Program-made: the position numbers and the translations under genes
Notes under the pieces: generated by a model
Seen by the model: only the letters and a program-made list of their open reading frames with translations
Databases searched by the model: none
Told to the model about the DNA's origin: nothing
Source of the DNA: Proteromonas lacertae
Lineage: Eukaryota > Sar > Bigyra > Opalinata > Proteromonadidae
Assembly: GCA_002245135.1 (NCBI GenBank)
Contig: NGBS01000890.1
Coordinates: 1-64,000 of the forward strand
Length of the DNA stretch: 64,000 bases
Direction: 5' to 3'
Part shown: positions 1 through 12,065 of the stretch, piece after piece
Position numbering within the stretch: the stretch's first letter is position 1
Layout: each line of letters begins with the position of its first letter

Positions 1-1
1 T

Positions 2-368
2 GGATTTAGCGTTAATTTTCATGATATGAATGTGATTCTTAACCATTTAATTTATAATAAAAGAATTATATTAGATTTAGATAATTGTAATTCAATAATA
101 GAATTTCTTTATAATATTAAGATGAAGATAAAAGTGAAGATGAATTGAATGATATTATAGAAAAAATAGATTTACATTTATGTAATGCTTTATTGTATGA
201 TGAGTTTATTCCTTATAAGAAAAAGTTAAGTCTAAAGATGTATTCGATTATATCACTTCCAAATATAAAATCAATTATCAAATAGTGAAAAATGTGAAAG
301 TATTATTGGATGAAAGAAGTGATAGTGTTTATTTACTTGAAAACAGTGTATCTAGAATGTCATTATAA
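2..368 (+). CDS. 3' end of an unrecognised protein gene (partial)
   Basis: The gene enters from the left edge and I do not recognise its product. Reading begins in frame 2 and gives a hydrophilic helical segment. A likely 35-nt GT-AG intron at 87-121 joins it to an acidic stretch rich in Asp, Glu and Lys. The frame then changes near 220-228, inside a run of five A residues; one extra A would join both halves into one protein ending with TAA at 366-368. A gene with one missing base is therefore more likely than two small genes. Composition resembles the other genes here. No domain can be named. Confidence 0.45.
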
Positions 369-468
369 TTTCTGATTGATTTTTATATGTTGTTTCTTGC
401 TTTATACTGTTTAATCCATAAATTACCTAAAATTACCAAGATTATTACATTTTTACGTTTATCAAAAA

Positions 469-1769
469 ATGTCTGCTAAACCAAATCTTTGCACTTCATT
501 CACGTTGAGAGGTGTTACATTCAAAAATAGAATGGGTGTTTCTCCCATGATCACAGTATTTTGTTTTAAAATTAATATCTTTTAATAGAGTAATGCAATA
601 GACGGAATTCCGCAAGATATTCAAGTTGTTCATTATGGTATTTTTGATATCAGTTTAATTTGATGTAGGAAACATGGCTTTTAGAGGTTTTGGATTAATT
701 ATTCAAGAATCAACTGCAGTATGTGTTCAAGGTAAAATAACACCAAGGTATATTACATTTTATTTGAAAATGAATAGAGATTTAACAATGATAGACGAAA
801 ATTGTATTGCAGCTTACAAAAGAATAACCAATCTTGTTCATGAAGAGAATTGCAAGATTGGAGTTCAAGTATAAATAATAGAATTACATATATTCTTTTA
901 AATAGTTAAGCCATAGTGGAAGAAAAGGCTCTCAAAGGCCATGTCAAGAAGGAAGAAATTTAAATCTTGGTAAAGATGAAGGCGGCTGGGAATTAGTAGC
1001 TCCAAGTGCAATAAAACACGAACCACATGACACTCCAAGAGAATTAACAATTGCAGAAATAAAAGAGATAGAAGATCAATTTGTAAAATCAACTGAAATA
1101 GCTATTAAAAGTGGATATGATTTTATCGAAATTCATGCTGCTCATGGTTATTTAGTTCATGAATTCTTATCTCCAGTTGCTAATAAACGAACTGATGAAT
1201 ATGGTTGTGATAGTTATGAAAATCGAACAAGATTTTTGAAAGAAATATTATTAAAAGTTAGAAAAGTAATGCCTGAAGATATGCCTTTATTTGTGAGATT
1301 GAGTTGTGTAGATTATGTGGATGGAGGAATAACATTAGAAGATTCAATAAAATTAAGTAAAGATATTCATGAAAATGTATATATTATTCATTTATTATGA
1401 TTAATAATAGTATGGTGTTGATTTAATCGATTGTAGTTCTGCTGGTGTTTCACCTGAACAAAATCTATTGAAATTATGGGGTCATCAATTACCTTATGCT
1501 AAAGCTATCCATGAAGCTGGAGTTCCAAACTACAGCAGTAGGTGGAATATGTGATGGTAAAGTTGCTAATGATTTGATTGAGAATGATGAAACTGATATA
1601 GTGTTAGTCGGAAGAGGATTTTTAAGAGATGCTTTTAATCCTAGAAATATTGCTAAAGATCTTAGTGTATATTATTATTTATATTATTTTATTATAGTTA
1701 CCTGTTCCAGAATTTCATAAAAGTATTCAAAGAGAAGTGAATCGAATTCCTGCTCACTGTAATTATTGA
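469..1769 (+). CDS. Old yellow enzyme family NAD(P)H:flavin oxidoreductase (YqjM type)
   Basis: This is a flavin-dependent ene-reductase of about 360 residues, predicted cytosolic. In order the spliced product shows the N-terminal FKNRMGVSPM motif, QVVHYGNMAFRGFGLIIQE, GKITPRDLT, the flavin/substrate segment QLSHSGRKG, IHAAHGYLVHEFLSP, and a C-terminal barrel segment TAVGGICDGK...VLVGRGFLRD. Six GT-AG introns fit, including 556-588, 638-668, 748-777, 869-905, 1377-1410 and 1667-1697. The start at 469 gives the conserved N-terminus. One frame break lies near 1524-1531, where a run of three A residues would need a fourth. The family reduces activated C=C bonds with NAD(P)H; the natural substrate cannot be read from sequence. 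Confidence 0.88.
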
Positions 1770-2450
1770 TTTGATAATAACTTGTAATGATATTATTTTT
1801 TATTATGTAATTTGTTTTTATTTCTCTCTACCCATTCAAACAACATTAGAAATTTCATTTCATAATAATTAATATAGAGTTTCTCTTTCTTTAATTCACA
1901 AAATCACAATTTCTAATATACATACAGTATTCTTACTCTCTGTTTTGTAGAAATTTAATAATCTGTATGTAGAAATCCATTAGGTGTTCGATATTTTGGA
2001 TATAGTAAGATTTTATTATTATAAGTAACTAAATAAATATAAACCAATGGAATAGAATATGATGTAGATTTAAGACAATATTACTCTATCTTCTACTATT
2101 TTTATTGTATTATTAATCAATATCAAATTCTATTCTATTAATTACTTATAGTCATTTAATTATTCATAATAATATAATCATCCATAAATCCAAAACATCT
2201 AACATCTACTGGATTTCTATCTTACAGTTTTTGATAGAAACATTCACGTTGGAACAGCTTTGGGTAATGTACTTGATATGTAGTGCTAATTCTATTGATG
2301 TCTTCGGTAATGCTAATAATAATCTTATATACAAAGCGATATACACTTCAAAAAATATAAAATGAAAAATATAACGAATAATTACAAGCTTTTGGCTTGA
2401 ATTATTAATGTTGAAAAAATCCGTTTCACAAAAATAAAAATAAAAATAAT
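1770..2450. other. Intergenic region between convergent genes
   Basis: This 680-nt AT-rich stretch separates the 3' ends of the ene-reductase and the PIG-S gene. Only short open segments are seen, for example at 2236-2364, and none shows family similarity or a convincing start. A palindrome CAAGC...GCTTG occurs at 2385-2400. No RNA gene was recognised. Confidence 0.5.
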
Positions 2451-3858
2451 CTATTCAGATTTAGTTTTTACATCAACCTTTTTACTTCTAGAAGCTCTAA
2501 ACAAACGAAACCAGGAATTTAATAAAGGTAAAAGAGTTGGAGCTAATCTATTCATATAATAGAGATAGTTATTGAATATACAAGGCAAATATATGATAAG
2601 GAGGTAAACTTGGTTGATGAATAGCAAATTCAGGAGAATATAATAAACTATATAACATTTTATTCACTTTATTCATATTCTTTATTACATTCATTTTTGA
2701 TTCTTTCTCACTTTCATTTATTATTTTTTGGACTTCTTTTAATATTTTATAACTATCTTTTGGAACTGAAATATAAAACCATTTACTCTTCACATCTTTC
2801 AAATATAATTCATAAGTTATTAATTCATTTTTATATATTTTAAACAATGAATAATATATCACATCATTTATCATTGAAGGATATTTCAATAACAATTCTT
2901 TATTCTCATTTTTTATTGATAAACAATTCAATATATGTTTTTCAACAACTCCTTCTATTGTTTTTTCTTCTTTCTCATTATTATTATTTCCACTATCTCT
3001 TGATATTGGTATTATATTTATTCCCATATTATCATCATAATAAAGTGATTCTTTTTCTTCATTTTCTGTTACTATAATTATATCATTACAAAAATAGGAA
3101 CTCAGTGGTAAATTATTTGATATTTCATCTAATATATATTGATGAAGAATATTGTAATGTTTTTTATTTATTTTGAACTGTTGTTCGGAATATGGCAAAA
3201 TATTACTACTTATTTTCATAGGTAATACTGTATTTGAATTGATGTAATTTTTGTTTAAATTATCTTCGATTTTGGAAGTATTTATTTTAATATCAGGTAA
3301 TATAGATACTGGATACATGTAAGTTATACCAATTTCTATTTTCTCATTATTTAACTCATTTCGATTTATATCAAATGAACTGGAATAAAACAATGATAAT
3401 ATTGGATTTATGTAATTTACACAATCTTCCTTTGATTTATGTGAATGATAAAATGTGTGAGTAGCTCCATACACTACTGTGACTATTTCATCACCATTCT
3501 TACATTCCATAATACTTGGATTTGTAGATAAAGAAGAAATTTTACTACATTCTTCTTCAGTTTTGCTATTTTCTTGGTGAAATTTGTATTTAACTATATA
3601 ATCAGAAGGATTTTGAGGTTTCAATATATTCTTCTCAAGATAATCCTGAACTGAAAAACGATCTCCAGTTCTACTGTATATATTTACCTCAATTACATCT
3701 TGCTCTCTTATTATATTGGAATGTAATGGTAGTTGAGTTGGAAACAGACTAGAATTATAAAAGAATAATGAATACATCAAAGTTCTTTTCAAACCAAAAT
3801 ATAATGCTGGAAATAAAAATAATGCATAGCAAATTGCTAATTTAGCAAGCAATTCCAT
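2451..3858 (-). CDS. PIGS: GPI transamidase subunit PIG-S (Gpi17) homolog
   Basis: This is probably the PIG-S subunit of the ER complex that attaches GPI anchors to proteins. The main exon encodes 429 residues with an N-terminal membrane segment (residues 4-24), a large lumenal domain, and the C-terminal signature that precedes the second membrane helix (LLYSPEFAIHQPSLPPYH). A 34-nt intron at 2548-2581 then joins an exon giving HIFALLAPTLLPLLNSWF, the expected C-terminal transmembrane helix, followed by a short basic tail ending at 2451. Total length is about 460 residues, a little shorter than animal PIG-S. The sequence is divergent, so the call rests mainly on topology and the C-terminal motif. 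Confidence 0.65.
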
Positions 3859-3880
3859 CAGAAAATCAAGAATTATTTAT

Positions 3881-3894
3881 TCAAGCAAGTTTGA
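3881..3894 (-). promoter_or_regulatory. Inverted repeat TCAAGC/GTTTGA upstream of PIG-S
   Basis: TCAAGC and GTTTGA are separated by 2 nt and end 23 bp upstream of the PIG-S start codon. The same pair recurs upstream of several other minus-strand genes in this window. It is probably a core promoter element; the role is inferred from position only. Confidence 0.45.
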
Positions 3895-4039
3895 TAATTT
3901 ATTTTGAATAAAATCAATATATGAGTTATAGAGAAATTTATTTATCATCATTTGTAAGAAGATAATTCAAAAGAATATAGATGAAAATAATAAATACACT
4001 AATTTTTCTTTAATTATTAATTACAATGCTACCGAAGTG

Positions 4040-5025
4040 TTATATATTCAATATAACATTATTTTCTTCACATATCTGTCTTACTACTTCAACAATACAT
4101 TTATCATTCTCAACTCCACTTACATCATCGACTTCATCCAATTTAGTGTTTATCACAACAGATTTCCAGTTTTTACATTTATCAATAGATTATAAATCAT
4201 ATTTATCATCAATCATATATATCTTATCCACATTCTTCAATCTTTCTTCACACAATTCATATAATCCTAATTTTGGTTGATCAAATGAAATAACATCAAT
4301 ATCTCTTCCTGTACATACTCTATATACATTCTTTAAACCTAAAACAAAAGCACCATTAGTAAATCTAGGTATTTCATATTCAGATTCTTTTGTTATGTTA
4401 TTATTCAAAATATAACATATTATTCTTTGTTCTGTTGATTCATGATCTGGTTCAGGGATTCCATCACTTCGTAATATGTCTATTAACACTTGATATAAAC
4501 ATAACCAATCATAATTAAACGAATAAACGATAATTTGATCTATTCTCATTTTATCATCTTTGTAATCTTCAATTACTGTTATTCCATCTCGTTTTTCATA
4601 TTTATAACTAGGACATAAATATGGTCTTTCACTTAAATAGTCTTGAAATGTAATATAATTGGTAAATCCAAAGAATTTGGCTATTTTTGTTGATTCATTG
4701 TTATCTTTTCCTACTATTAAACTCTTTTTGGATGGATCATTTATATTTTTGGAGATATTAGAAGTAAAAACAATATGGTCTAAACTAATTTCATAATCTT
4801 CATAATACAATGGTGAATCACTGTAACAAGTATAGTAATATAATAAAAATACATTCAATCATCCATTTCTATATTAATAAGAGAGTCTAATAAGATTAAA
4901 TATGGTATTTTGTGTAAATCTAATTTTTCTAGCATTTTCTTAGTTCTATTTGCATTATCTCTTGCTAGTGTCTTTTTACATTGAGTAATATTCTTTATAT
5001 TGCTGAAGCATAAACAAAAATTCAT
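4040..5025 (-). pseudogene. HDHD5/CECR5-like HAD hydrolase, probably degenerate
   Basis: The readable part (4190-4820) matches the middle and C-terminal half of HDHD5/YKR070W-type haloacid dehalogenase-like proteins. It includes FGFTNYITFQDYL, a region corresponding to VNGDNP/PRF.NGAFVLGL..VYRVCTGRDI, and YMIDDKYD where the family has the GD.. metal loop. An in-frame TAA at 4190-4192 interrupts the frame right after this loop, yet the same frame continues as convincing coding (VVINTKLDEV...) to TAA at 4040. Upstream, a 32-nt intron (4821-4852) would join an exon that has TGA in frame next to the donor. The N-terminal DxD catalytic motif of HAD enzymes is not seen. Stop-codon readthrough or sequence error are alternatives to decay. 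Confidence 0.6.
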
Positions 5026-5135
5026 TTTTAATTACTGAAAATATATTCGTTTCAATGGTTCTTCTTTTTATTATAACACAAGACAGACGTAATTAAACAT
5101 TAAAGTAATAATATAAATAAATTAATGTTTAGATT

Positions 5136-7350
5136 TTAAAGTGTTTCATATAATTTACTGATTAAATTGTTATATTTTGCTTCAATAACTCCCCTTTTCA
5201 TTTTCAATGTTGGTGTCAATTCTCCACTAGATAATCCATAATCATGATCCAATAAAATCCACTTTCTAATATTCTGAGCTTGAGAAATAGACAAATTCTT
5301 ATTATAAAAGTCTATTTGTTTATCAATATATTCTCTTAACTTAGAATCATTAATAGCTTCACTTACCGTTTTAGATTTACTCCCTAATTGCTCTAATAAC
5401 TGTAATGTTTCACTACTCAATTCATCGTTTGGATTTCCTTCAGTATCACTCATTGTCTTAAGCGTCATTATCATCGATAAGAACTTTCTCTTATCTCCAA
5501 TTAACGTACAATTTGAAATACATGGAATAATCTTCTTGATCTTATCTTCAATATATAATGGAGGAATATTTTCACCACCCTATTTAACCATATTAACAAT
5601 AATAATAATAATAATAATAATAATATATACAGCAGTAATAATAATATCTTTCATCCTTCCAGTAACTTTCACAAATCCATCTTTATCAATTATACCAATA
5701 TCACCAGTATGAACATAACCATTACTATCTCCAGTTGTATTGGTCAATTCTTCATCATCTTTATAACCCATAAATACATTCCTGCCGTAGTAGATTATTT
5801 CACCTGTTTCTTCAATAAGTTTTAAATCAACTCCTTGACAAGCATGACCAGATGTACCAATCTAAATAAATAAATATATATATATTATATACTCTCCATT
5901 GTTGTTTTGAATTTGTTGCTACTGGACCAGATCCTTCTGATTGACCTAATAATTCATATACTCTTATATCTAAATCAGCTAAGAATTGAATAACTTCAGG
6001 TAATATCGGTGCAGCTGATGATATACCAGTAACCATATATTCAAATCCTAAATTCTGTTTGATTTTAGAGAATAATAAACTATCAGCCATTCCTAAGCAA
6101 TTCACTGGTTGATGAACAGCACCATATTGCAGATTCTGACTTTGTATATGACCTTTTGATTTTGCCCATTCTATTAAACTCTTTTTTATACCATTCTATT
6201 GTATAATAATTTAAAATAATAATTATTATTATAAAATTATACTGAATTTTTAAATGTATTATATATTTGATCTTTAATTTTTTCCCATACTCTTGGAACT
6301 CCCATATGAAATATTGGATGACACTATTTAATATATATAAATAATTAATACTGCTTTCAATGTCTGTACAAGTGATCCTTTCAATGCATCAGGTCTTGCA
6401 AACCAAACTTCACTTTTCTGTCTTAATGGTACATAAATATCAACAATCTGAGCAGCAATATGTGACAAAGGTAAATAACTAACAAATCTTAATAATTCAT
6501 ATTTATCTCTTTCTTCTTCACTTCTTACATCTAAACAACTATAAACACATGTCACTGCAGTCCATAAACCATTATCGTGAGAGATTAAAACTGCTTTTGG
6601 TAAACTAACTGTTCCACTTGTGAAAATAATGGCACAACATTGGTTTGGCTTTTGTGATTTGATTGAATCGTATATTGCAGTGTCTGATATATCGTTTGTG
6701 CCTAATTCTAGAAATTCTTCATAGTAATATATTGGAAATTCTGCATTTTTTGGTTTTTCACAATTTTCATGACTATAACTATAATTATTATATATTATAA
6801 TAAAAACAAGGAAATATATAATAAATACATAATACACGCTAATGGTTTGAATTCTGGTTGGATTTCAAGATACTTTTTCAGTTGTTTTTCTCCCTCAACT
6901 AAGATAAATGTACAATCTGATCTTTTAGCAGCATCCAAACAGGCGGCAGGTGAATTTGTGGCGTATATTCCTGTGGCTATACCTCCAGCGATAATTGAAC
7001 CAGTGTAAGCACATACATATTCAAATGAATTGAATCCTATTAAATCAACACCGTCCCATCTTTTTAATCCTAATTTTATCAATGATTTGGCAAATCTAGA
7101 GTAATTATAGAAAAATCATTGTGTACTTGAAGGAATTAATGAAATAATCGTGATATGTATATTTAATACCATTGCAATCAACATGAGATATGCATTGTCC
7201 GTATTTTTTGTCCATGTCAATTAATGACTAGAATCAGTAGAACAAAAGTGATACTTCACCAACAGTAATAGCAGGTATACCAGCCACACCGTTTCCCATT
7301 CTCAACTGCACTTCTTCTTTTATATTACTCACAAAATATGATTGTTTCAT
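5136..7350 (-). CDS. Long-chain acyl-CoA synthetase, bubblegum (ACSBG) type
   Basis: This enzyme activates long-chain fatty acids to acyl-CoA through an acyl-AMP intermediate. Eight exons splice cleanly through seven GT-AG introns (7228-7254, 7096-7126, 6779-6837, 6324-6351, 6196-6242, 5862-5892, 5580-5630), giving about 640 residues without a frame break. Motifs in order: LIGFNSFEYV and GGIATGIYATNSP near the N-terminus; the P-loop IIFTSGTVSLPKAVLISH; LPLSHIAAQ; VTGISSAAPI; the adenine motif YELLGQSEG; YVHTGDIGIIDKDGFVKVTGRMKD; and GGENIPP. The TNSP and GQSEG motifs point to the ACSBG branch. The P-loop has SGTVSLPKA where SGTTGxPKG is usual. No signal peptide is visible, so membrane association, if any, is peripheral. 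Confidence 0.93.
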
Positions 7351-7892
7351 AAACTAAGAATTTATTGAAAAACAACCAATCGTTTGTTAAGAACAATTCA
7401 ATGACCAAAGATTTTTTAAATGTAATAAAAACTACGTCATCATTTTACCAACAATAACTTCTCTGAGATTTTATACTTACACTGCAAACAAGCTTTTATC
7501 GATATTTATAGAAACACATCATCTGTAATTCTAATACTATTCTAAATAAAATATTTAGAGTAGTAAGACTGATTTTAATATTCATATGTTTGGTTTTAAC
7601 CATAATTAATTTCATTACATGAATTATGATGTATTAAATATTCCTAATAGTAATTTTTGATGAAATAATAGTCATCTGTGTATTTTATACTCAATAATAA
7701 GTAAAGAACATCTTTAATCTACATTATTTTAAGGTCTGAATTCTTTTATAATAGACTGAATAACATGATAAACCTATTTTTGAAACGATTATATTGGGAA
7801 TTAATAGACTAAAATAATGTAACAAACATGAAACGAATAATTTTTTAAAAATCTAAATTTCATTTTTTAAATTTGAATAAGGAAAGCAATTA
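7351..7892. other. Divergent intergenic region
   Basis: This 540-nt AT-rich spacer separates the divergently transcribed acyl-CoA synthetase and DUSP12 genes, so it should hold both promoters. No open frame of note, RNA gene or inverted TCAAAC/GTTTGA element was seen. Confidence 0.5.
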
Positions 7893-9673
7893 ATGCCAAT
7901 CGATAGACAACCAATTTCATTAGATACCAATATAGTTCAAGTATAACTATAAATCTTTAGCACCTAGGATAACATACCTTTTCAAATCATTCCACATCTT
8001 TTTATTGGTTCTAAACATGCTTGTTTTAACATTGAGGGTTTAAGAGCTCAAAATATAACTCACATTTTAAATATCTCAGGCATACCACCAACATATCCAA
8101 AAGATTTTACATATATGACAATTGAAATACACGATAAAGAGGAGTCTAATCTTCTCTCTGTTGTGCCATTAGCTATGTTGTTTATCGACACAGCATTAAA
8201 GAATGGAAGTTGTTTAGTTCATTGTGTAGCTGGTAGATCTAGATCAGCAGCAATAATAATAGCATATTTAATCAATAAATGTCATTACTCCTACTATGAA
8301 GCCTACGATTATGTAAAAGCGAAAAGATCAGTAGTTACACTTAATAAAGGTTTTCAAGAACAATTAAAAGCATATTATGAAAGTAGATGTGATGTTTATA
8401 TAGCAAACCAAATTTTACTTTCTCAAAGATTTAATACGTTAAGTACAATGTACACGAGTCGAATGTCTGTATCAACAGTATCACAATTAAAATATCCATC
8501 ACTGCAAGATGTAGCACATGTACAATTAGTTATGCCATCCAATGAAAAATCTAATTCTCCTATTACTTTACCAACATTAAGAGGTCTTCAGTTAGGATAT
8601 CATTGTAGATATTGTAATAAACTATTATTCACTAATTCCAAGTATATATTTAATAATTATATATATATATATATATATTAAATTAGTGTAATTCGTCATA
8701 TTGAAATACCAAAGCCACCTTCTTCAAGACCATCATTACAACAATCACAACAACAACAACCATTACTACAAGAAGTTAAAATGTTTGAATTAAAAGGAAT
8801 TAACACATTACAAAAGGTGAAAAGAGTAAGTGTGAATAGTGATTCACCTAATTTTATTGGTGCAATTAATACACCAACCCCCCAAATTTCTGGCATCCCC
8901 AATACTGTAGGAGGTGGTAGAGGATCAGTTACATCAACATCTTCATCTAATTATTATTTAGATCCATCTTCAGCTAGATCAGATTTGTCAGTAAGTTCGC
9001 CAAGCCCAGATCATCGATATGAATCAAAGTATATATATTATAATTATTTATTAATATTATTAGAACACCTGATCCATTGGATAGTCCAGCTCCATCAATA
9101 AGAATACCAACTTCTGCTTCTACATCTCCAATGAAATTCTCAACTGAATTGTCTGAGATTATTTCACCAAATCCACCTAAAGATTCACCACCACCTTCAC
9201 CACGTATTTATTATTATTATTATTATATTGATTATATATAGATCCTTTAATTGATGGAAATTGGTATAAGACTGTAGAAATGATAGAAAGTGTAGGAAAA
9301 GTCAAACCAGAGTATATTAAATCGTTTTATTTTTATTTATAATATAGTTTTTCTGCTAAATCATTATATCAACAAGATTCTAATCAATTAGTTCCAAATT
9401 GTGATTTTATATTCATTGAACCGATGAGTTGGTTGAATGACCAAATAACTAAATTATGCAAAGGTAAAATATTATGTTGTGAATGTAAGAAAGAAATTGG
9501 TTTTTATGCTTGGTCAGGATATTTGTATATATTTATATTTTATATTTTATAGTTGTTCTTGTGGTGAGAGTATTACACCAGCTTTTACGATCTATCGAAG
9601 ATCTGTTGTTCCTCATACACGAGATCATGAGTTTATCCAGTTTACTGAGACTGAAGAATGTCCAGGTAAATAA
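7893..9673 (+). CDS. DUSP12: Dual-specificity phosphatase DUSP12/YVH1 homolog with a long disordered insert
   Basis: YVH1/DUSP12 phosphatases act in late 60S ribosome maturation. The start at 7893 and a 27-nt intron (7941-7967) lead into IPHLFIGSKHA, a DSP domain, and the catalytic loop HCVAGRSRS (Cys and Arg present). A C-terminal zinc-binding domain of DUSP12 type follows, with one Cys pair in YHCRYCNKLLF, then FIEPMSWL, a second pair in CCECKKEIGFYAW, and FCSCGESITPAF. Between the two halves of the zinc domain lies a Ser/Pro/Gln-rich insert of roughly 180 residues, which the usual family members lack. About six introns are present, several with TA repeats. No frame break was needed. Confidence 0.88.
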
Positions 9674-9766
9674 CTATGAGAAATTTTATTTTTTAAAAGG
9701 TATTTTCTTTTTGTATTTTGCCTGTTATTAACCAAAATAATGATAATTAAATAAGAGAGTTATTAT

Positions 9767-10063
9767 TTATGAATATTTAGCGAAAGCCCATTCTTTATTA
9801 CATAAAGGACATGTTTGCTTCTTCTTTAACCAATGACTTATACAATGAAAGTGAAAAGAGTGGTTACATTTGCCAATAGAAGTCTAGCATATAGTATATG
9901 AGTAATATACGGAACATTGAGTATCAACATCCATTCCCTGACACTCTAAACACAATTCCTGTAAATTAGCACGACAAATAGCACATGTTTCTGTTTGTAT
10001 ATTCATTGAGAATAATGCCTTAGCATCCCAGGAAGTTATTTTAAAAAAATCAGTCTCACTCAT
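9767..10063 (-). CDS. RBX1/HRT1-like RING-H2 protein, copy A
   Basis: RBX1 is the RING subunit of cullin-RING ubiquitin ligases and recruits the E2. The ~90-residue product has one 27-nt intron and carries [22 protein letters not shown], the second zinc segment LCLECQG, then [15 protein letters not shown] and [14 protein letters not shown]. The N-terminal beta strand that inserts into cullin (around WDAKAL) is present. It reads CPLC where canonical RBX1 has CPLD, as in RBX2, but the C-terminal EW.F.KY is RBX1-like. A near-identical neighbour follows at 10346-10644. Confidence 0.93.
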
Positions 10064-10085
10064 GTAAAAAAGAAAAATAAACTAG

Positions 10086-10109
10086 TCAAGCTTTTAAAAA
10101 TAGGTTTGA
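10086..10109 (-). promoter_or_regulatory. Inverted repeat TCAAGC/GTTTGA upstream of RBX copy A
   Basis: The two half-sites have a 12-nt A/T spacer and end 23 bp upstream of the start codon at 10063. A promoter role is inferred from recurrence at gene starts. Confidence 0.45.
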
Positions 10110-10345
10110 CATAACAAATGTTTTTTTCTATTTACATAGATAATAAAACAAAATTATAATTACAGTAATTAACTATCTATAATAAGTTGTAAGGAATGAA
10201 AGGTGAGAAGTTGATAAATGCAGGTTTATGATTTTTAATAGTAGTGTAACGTATATAATCAATATATTTTAATAATGAAAATATCGTGAGAATGTGTTTA
10301 TCCACTTATCTAAAAAGAACAAAATATTTATATAAAATTAGTTAT

Positions 10346-10644
10346 TTAAGAATATTTGGCAAAAGCCCATTCATTTTTACATAAAGGACATTCTTGTTTC
10401 TTCTTTAACCAGTGACTTATACAATGAAAGTGAAAAGAATGATCACATTTACCAACAGCTGCCTAATAATATATTCATATACGTTTTATACTGAACAGTT
10501 AACTTCTCCATCTACACCTTGACATTCTGTACAAGCATCTATTAAATCATTTCTACAAATGCCACACGTGTCTGTTTGAAGATCTAATGAGAATAAGGCT
10601 TTAGCATCCCAAGAAGTTACTTTAAAAAATTCACTTTCACTCAT
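10346..10644 (-). CDS. RBX1/HRT1-like RING-H2 protein, copy B
   Basis: This is the tandem paralog of the upstream-numbered neighbour, with the intron at the same position and phase. The product runs [53 protein letters not shown] and [14 protein letters not shown]. All zinc ligands are kept. It differs from copy A in KCDH instead of KCNH and in the linker between the second and third ligand pairs. Both copies look functional, so this is a recent duplication of a normally single-copy gene rather than a decayed copy. Partner choice between cullins or between E2s could differ; that is inference. Confidence 0.93.
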
Positions 10645-10675
10645 TGATATAAAGAAAAAAAAACAAAAATATAAT

Positions 10676-10697
10676 TCAAACTTATTTTAGAGTTTGA
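10676..10697 (-). promoter_or_regulatory. Inverted repeat TCAAAC/GTTTGA upstream of RBX copy B
   Basis: A perfect inverted repeat with a 10-nt spacer, 32 bp upstream of the start at 10644. The copy A repeat has the same arrangement, so the element was probably duplicated with the gene. Confidence 0.45.
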
Positions 10698-10785
10698 CAC
10701 TCTGAAAGTCATTTTTTCAATTTAAACAATCAACCAAACAAATAAAATATTGTTAATATAAATAAATCAATTTTACATTTTCAAA

Positions 10786-12065
10786 TTAGTTTTTAGGACG
10801 AGGTAGGAAGCTAATAATCGTGGATTGACGATTAACCATAACAGAGCTATTGAAAGTCAAACTATCCTCACTAACATTATGTGACATTGTATTATCTTCG
10901 GGAGTTTTAATTTCATCAACCACTTTACTTGAAGGTGAAGGAATTGTTGGTAATTCACTCACATCCTTCTGTAATACCATTCTAGCGGTATTATTGATTG
11001 TATTTGATTTAGCAGTACTATTATCTTTAACTTTACGAGATGGTGATGTTTTATTCCCTCCAGTTTTAGTTTTTGGACATTGGTGGTGGTTTAGTTGGTT
11101 GTTTCTTATTAACTTTAGGTAAATATTGGAAGTTAGGTTGTTCTGTGAGTGGAGGTGGATTGAGTGGTCTTTCTATTTCTTTCATTTTTGTTTGTCTTTC
11201 TAATTCTGATGTAAATGGTAATCTTTTACCAGTAGCCATTTCCTCAAATTTGTCTCTCTTGTGATATATTGTATTCATATTTCCTTCTTCTCCTTCATGC
11301 GCCATTGCGTCTTTGGGATCTTCATATTTATCTAAATTATGACTTTGATGAGATGCTTCTATTCTTAGATTGAAATTGGCTGTTTTATTACTTGTATTTG
11401 GTAGAACTAATTCAAATTTCTATAATAAAATAAATAAATAAATATTATATATATACTGGCATAGATGGATCTACAATATCATTATGACTTGCACATACTA
11501 TTGGTTCTCCTACAAACATGTTGTGTTGATCTTTTGCAGCTTGTAATCTTAACGTTGAATTATCATCTCTATGACCTGTTGATTTAAATGCACTTTTTCC
11601 TTCACTTGGACTTTCTTCCAATATATTTCTTTCTTTAAATGGAGTTAAATGATCTCCATAGGTTTTGGCATCTCTTTGTTTTTCATCTATTTTATTGGGA
11701 CGGTGATAAGAAGAATCAAAGGTTGGTGGATGATCTAACTTTTTCTGTTCTTCCTCCATGTCTTTCAATGGACCATATAGTTTAGGAGTTGTTTTACCCT
11801 ATTAGTGATTATTTATAATTGTTTAAATATACTTGAGGAGCTACCATTACTTCAGAACGATGATCTAAACCACTTTGCAATGTGGTGAATTTGGATCGAG
11901 ATAAAAAACTAATTCTTCGAGGTTCATTATCTCCATTCTCACTAATTATTTTATTTATATTGTCAGAATCGTCAAAAATGTTTTTATCATCTGTATTAGG
12001 AACAATGGTTTTGGGAGTACGATCTATATATTTTTTATATATTTTTAAAGTATACTACTCTTCAT
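10786..12065 (-). CDS. Hydrophilic, probably disordered protein of unknown function
   Basis: I do not recognise this protein. Exons join through short introns near 12023-12055, 11801-11837 and 11421-11457. They give about 370 residues rich in Lys, Pro, Ser, Asn and Asp, with no membrane segment or domain. Short features include YGPLKDMEEEQKKLDHPP, SEGKSAFKSTGHRD and a Pro-rich stretch RPLNPPPLTEQPNF. One frame break lies near 11070, in a run of five A residues where four would keep the frame. The chosen start (ATG at 12063-12065) leaves the correct phase for the first intron. A cytoskeletal or axonemal role is possible from composition but is not supported by any motif. Confidence 0.55.

Noticed and set aside
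2236..2364. Short open segment between convergent genes reading FDRNIHVGTALGNVLDM and, in another frame, FLIETFTLEQLW
   Set aside because: No start codon, no partner exon and no family match; too short to call a gene.
5580..5640. Trinucleotide repeat as a possible coding Ile/Asn run
   Set aside because: It is an intron of the acyl-CoA synthetase; splicing restores the conserved GRMKDIIITAGGENIPP region.
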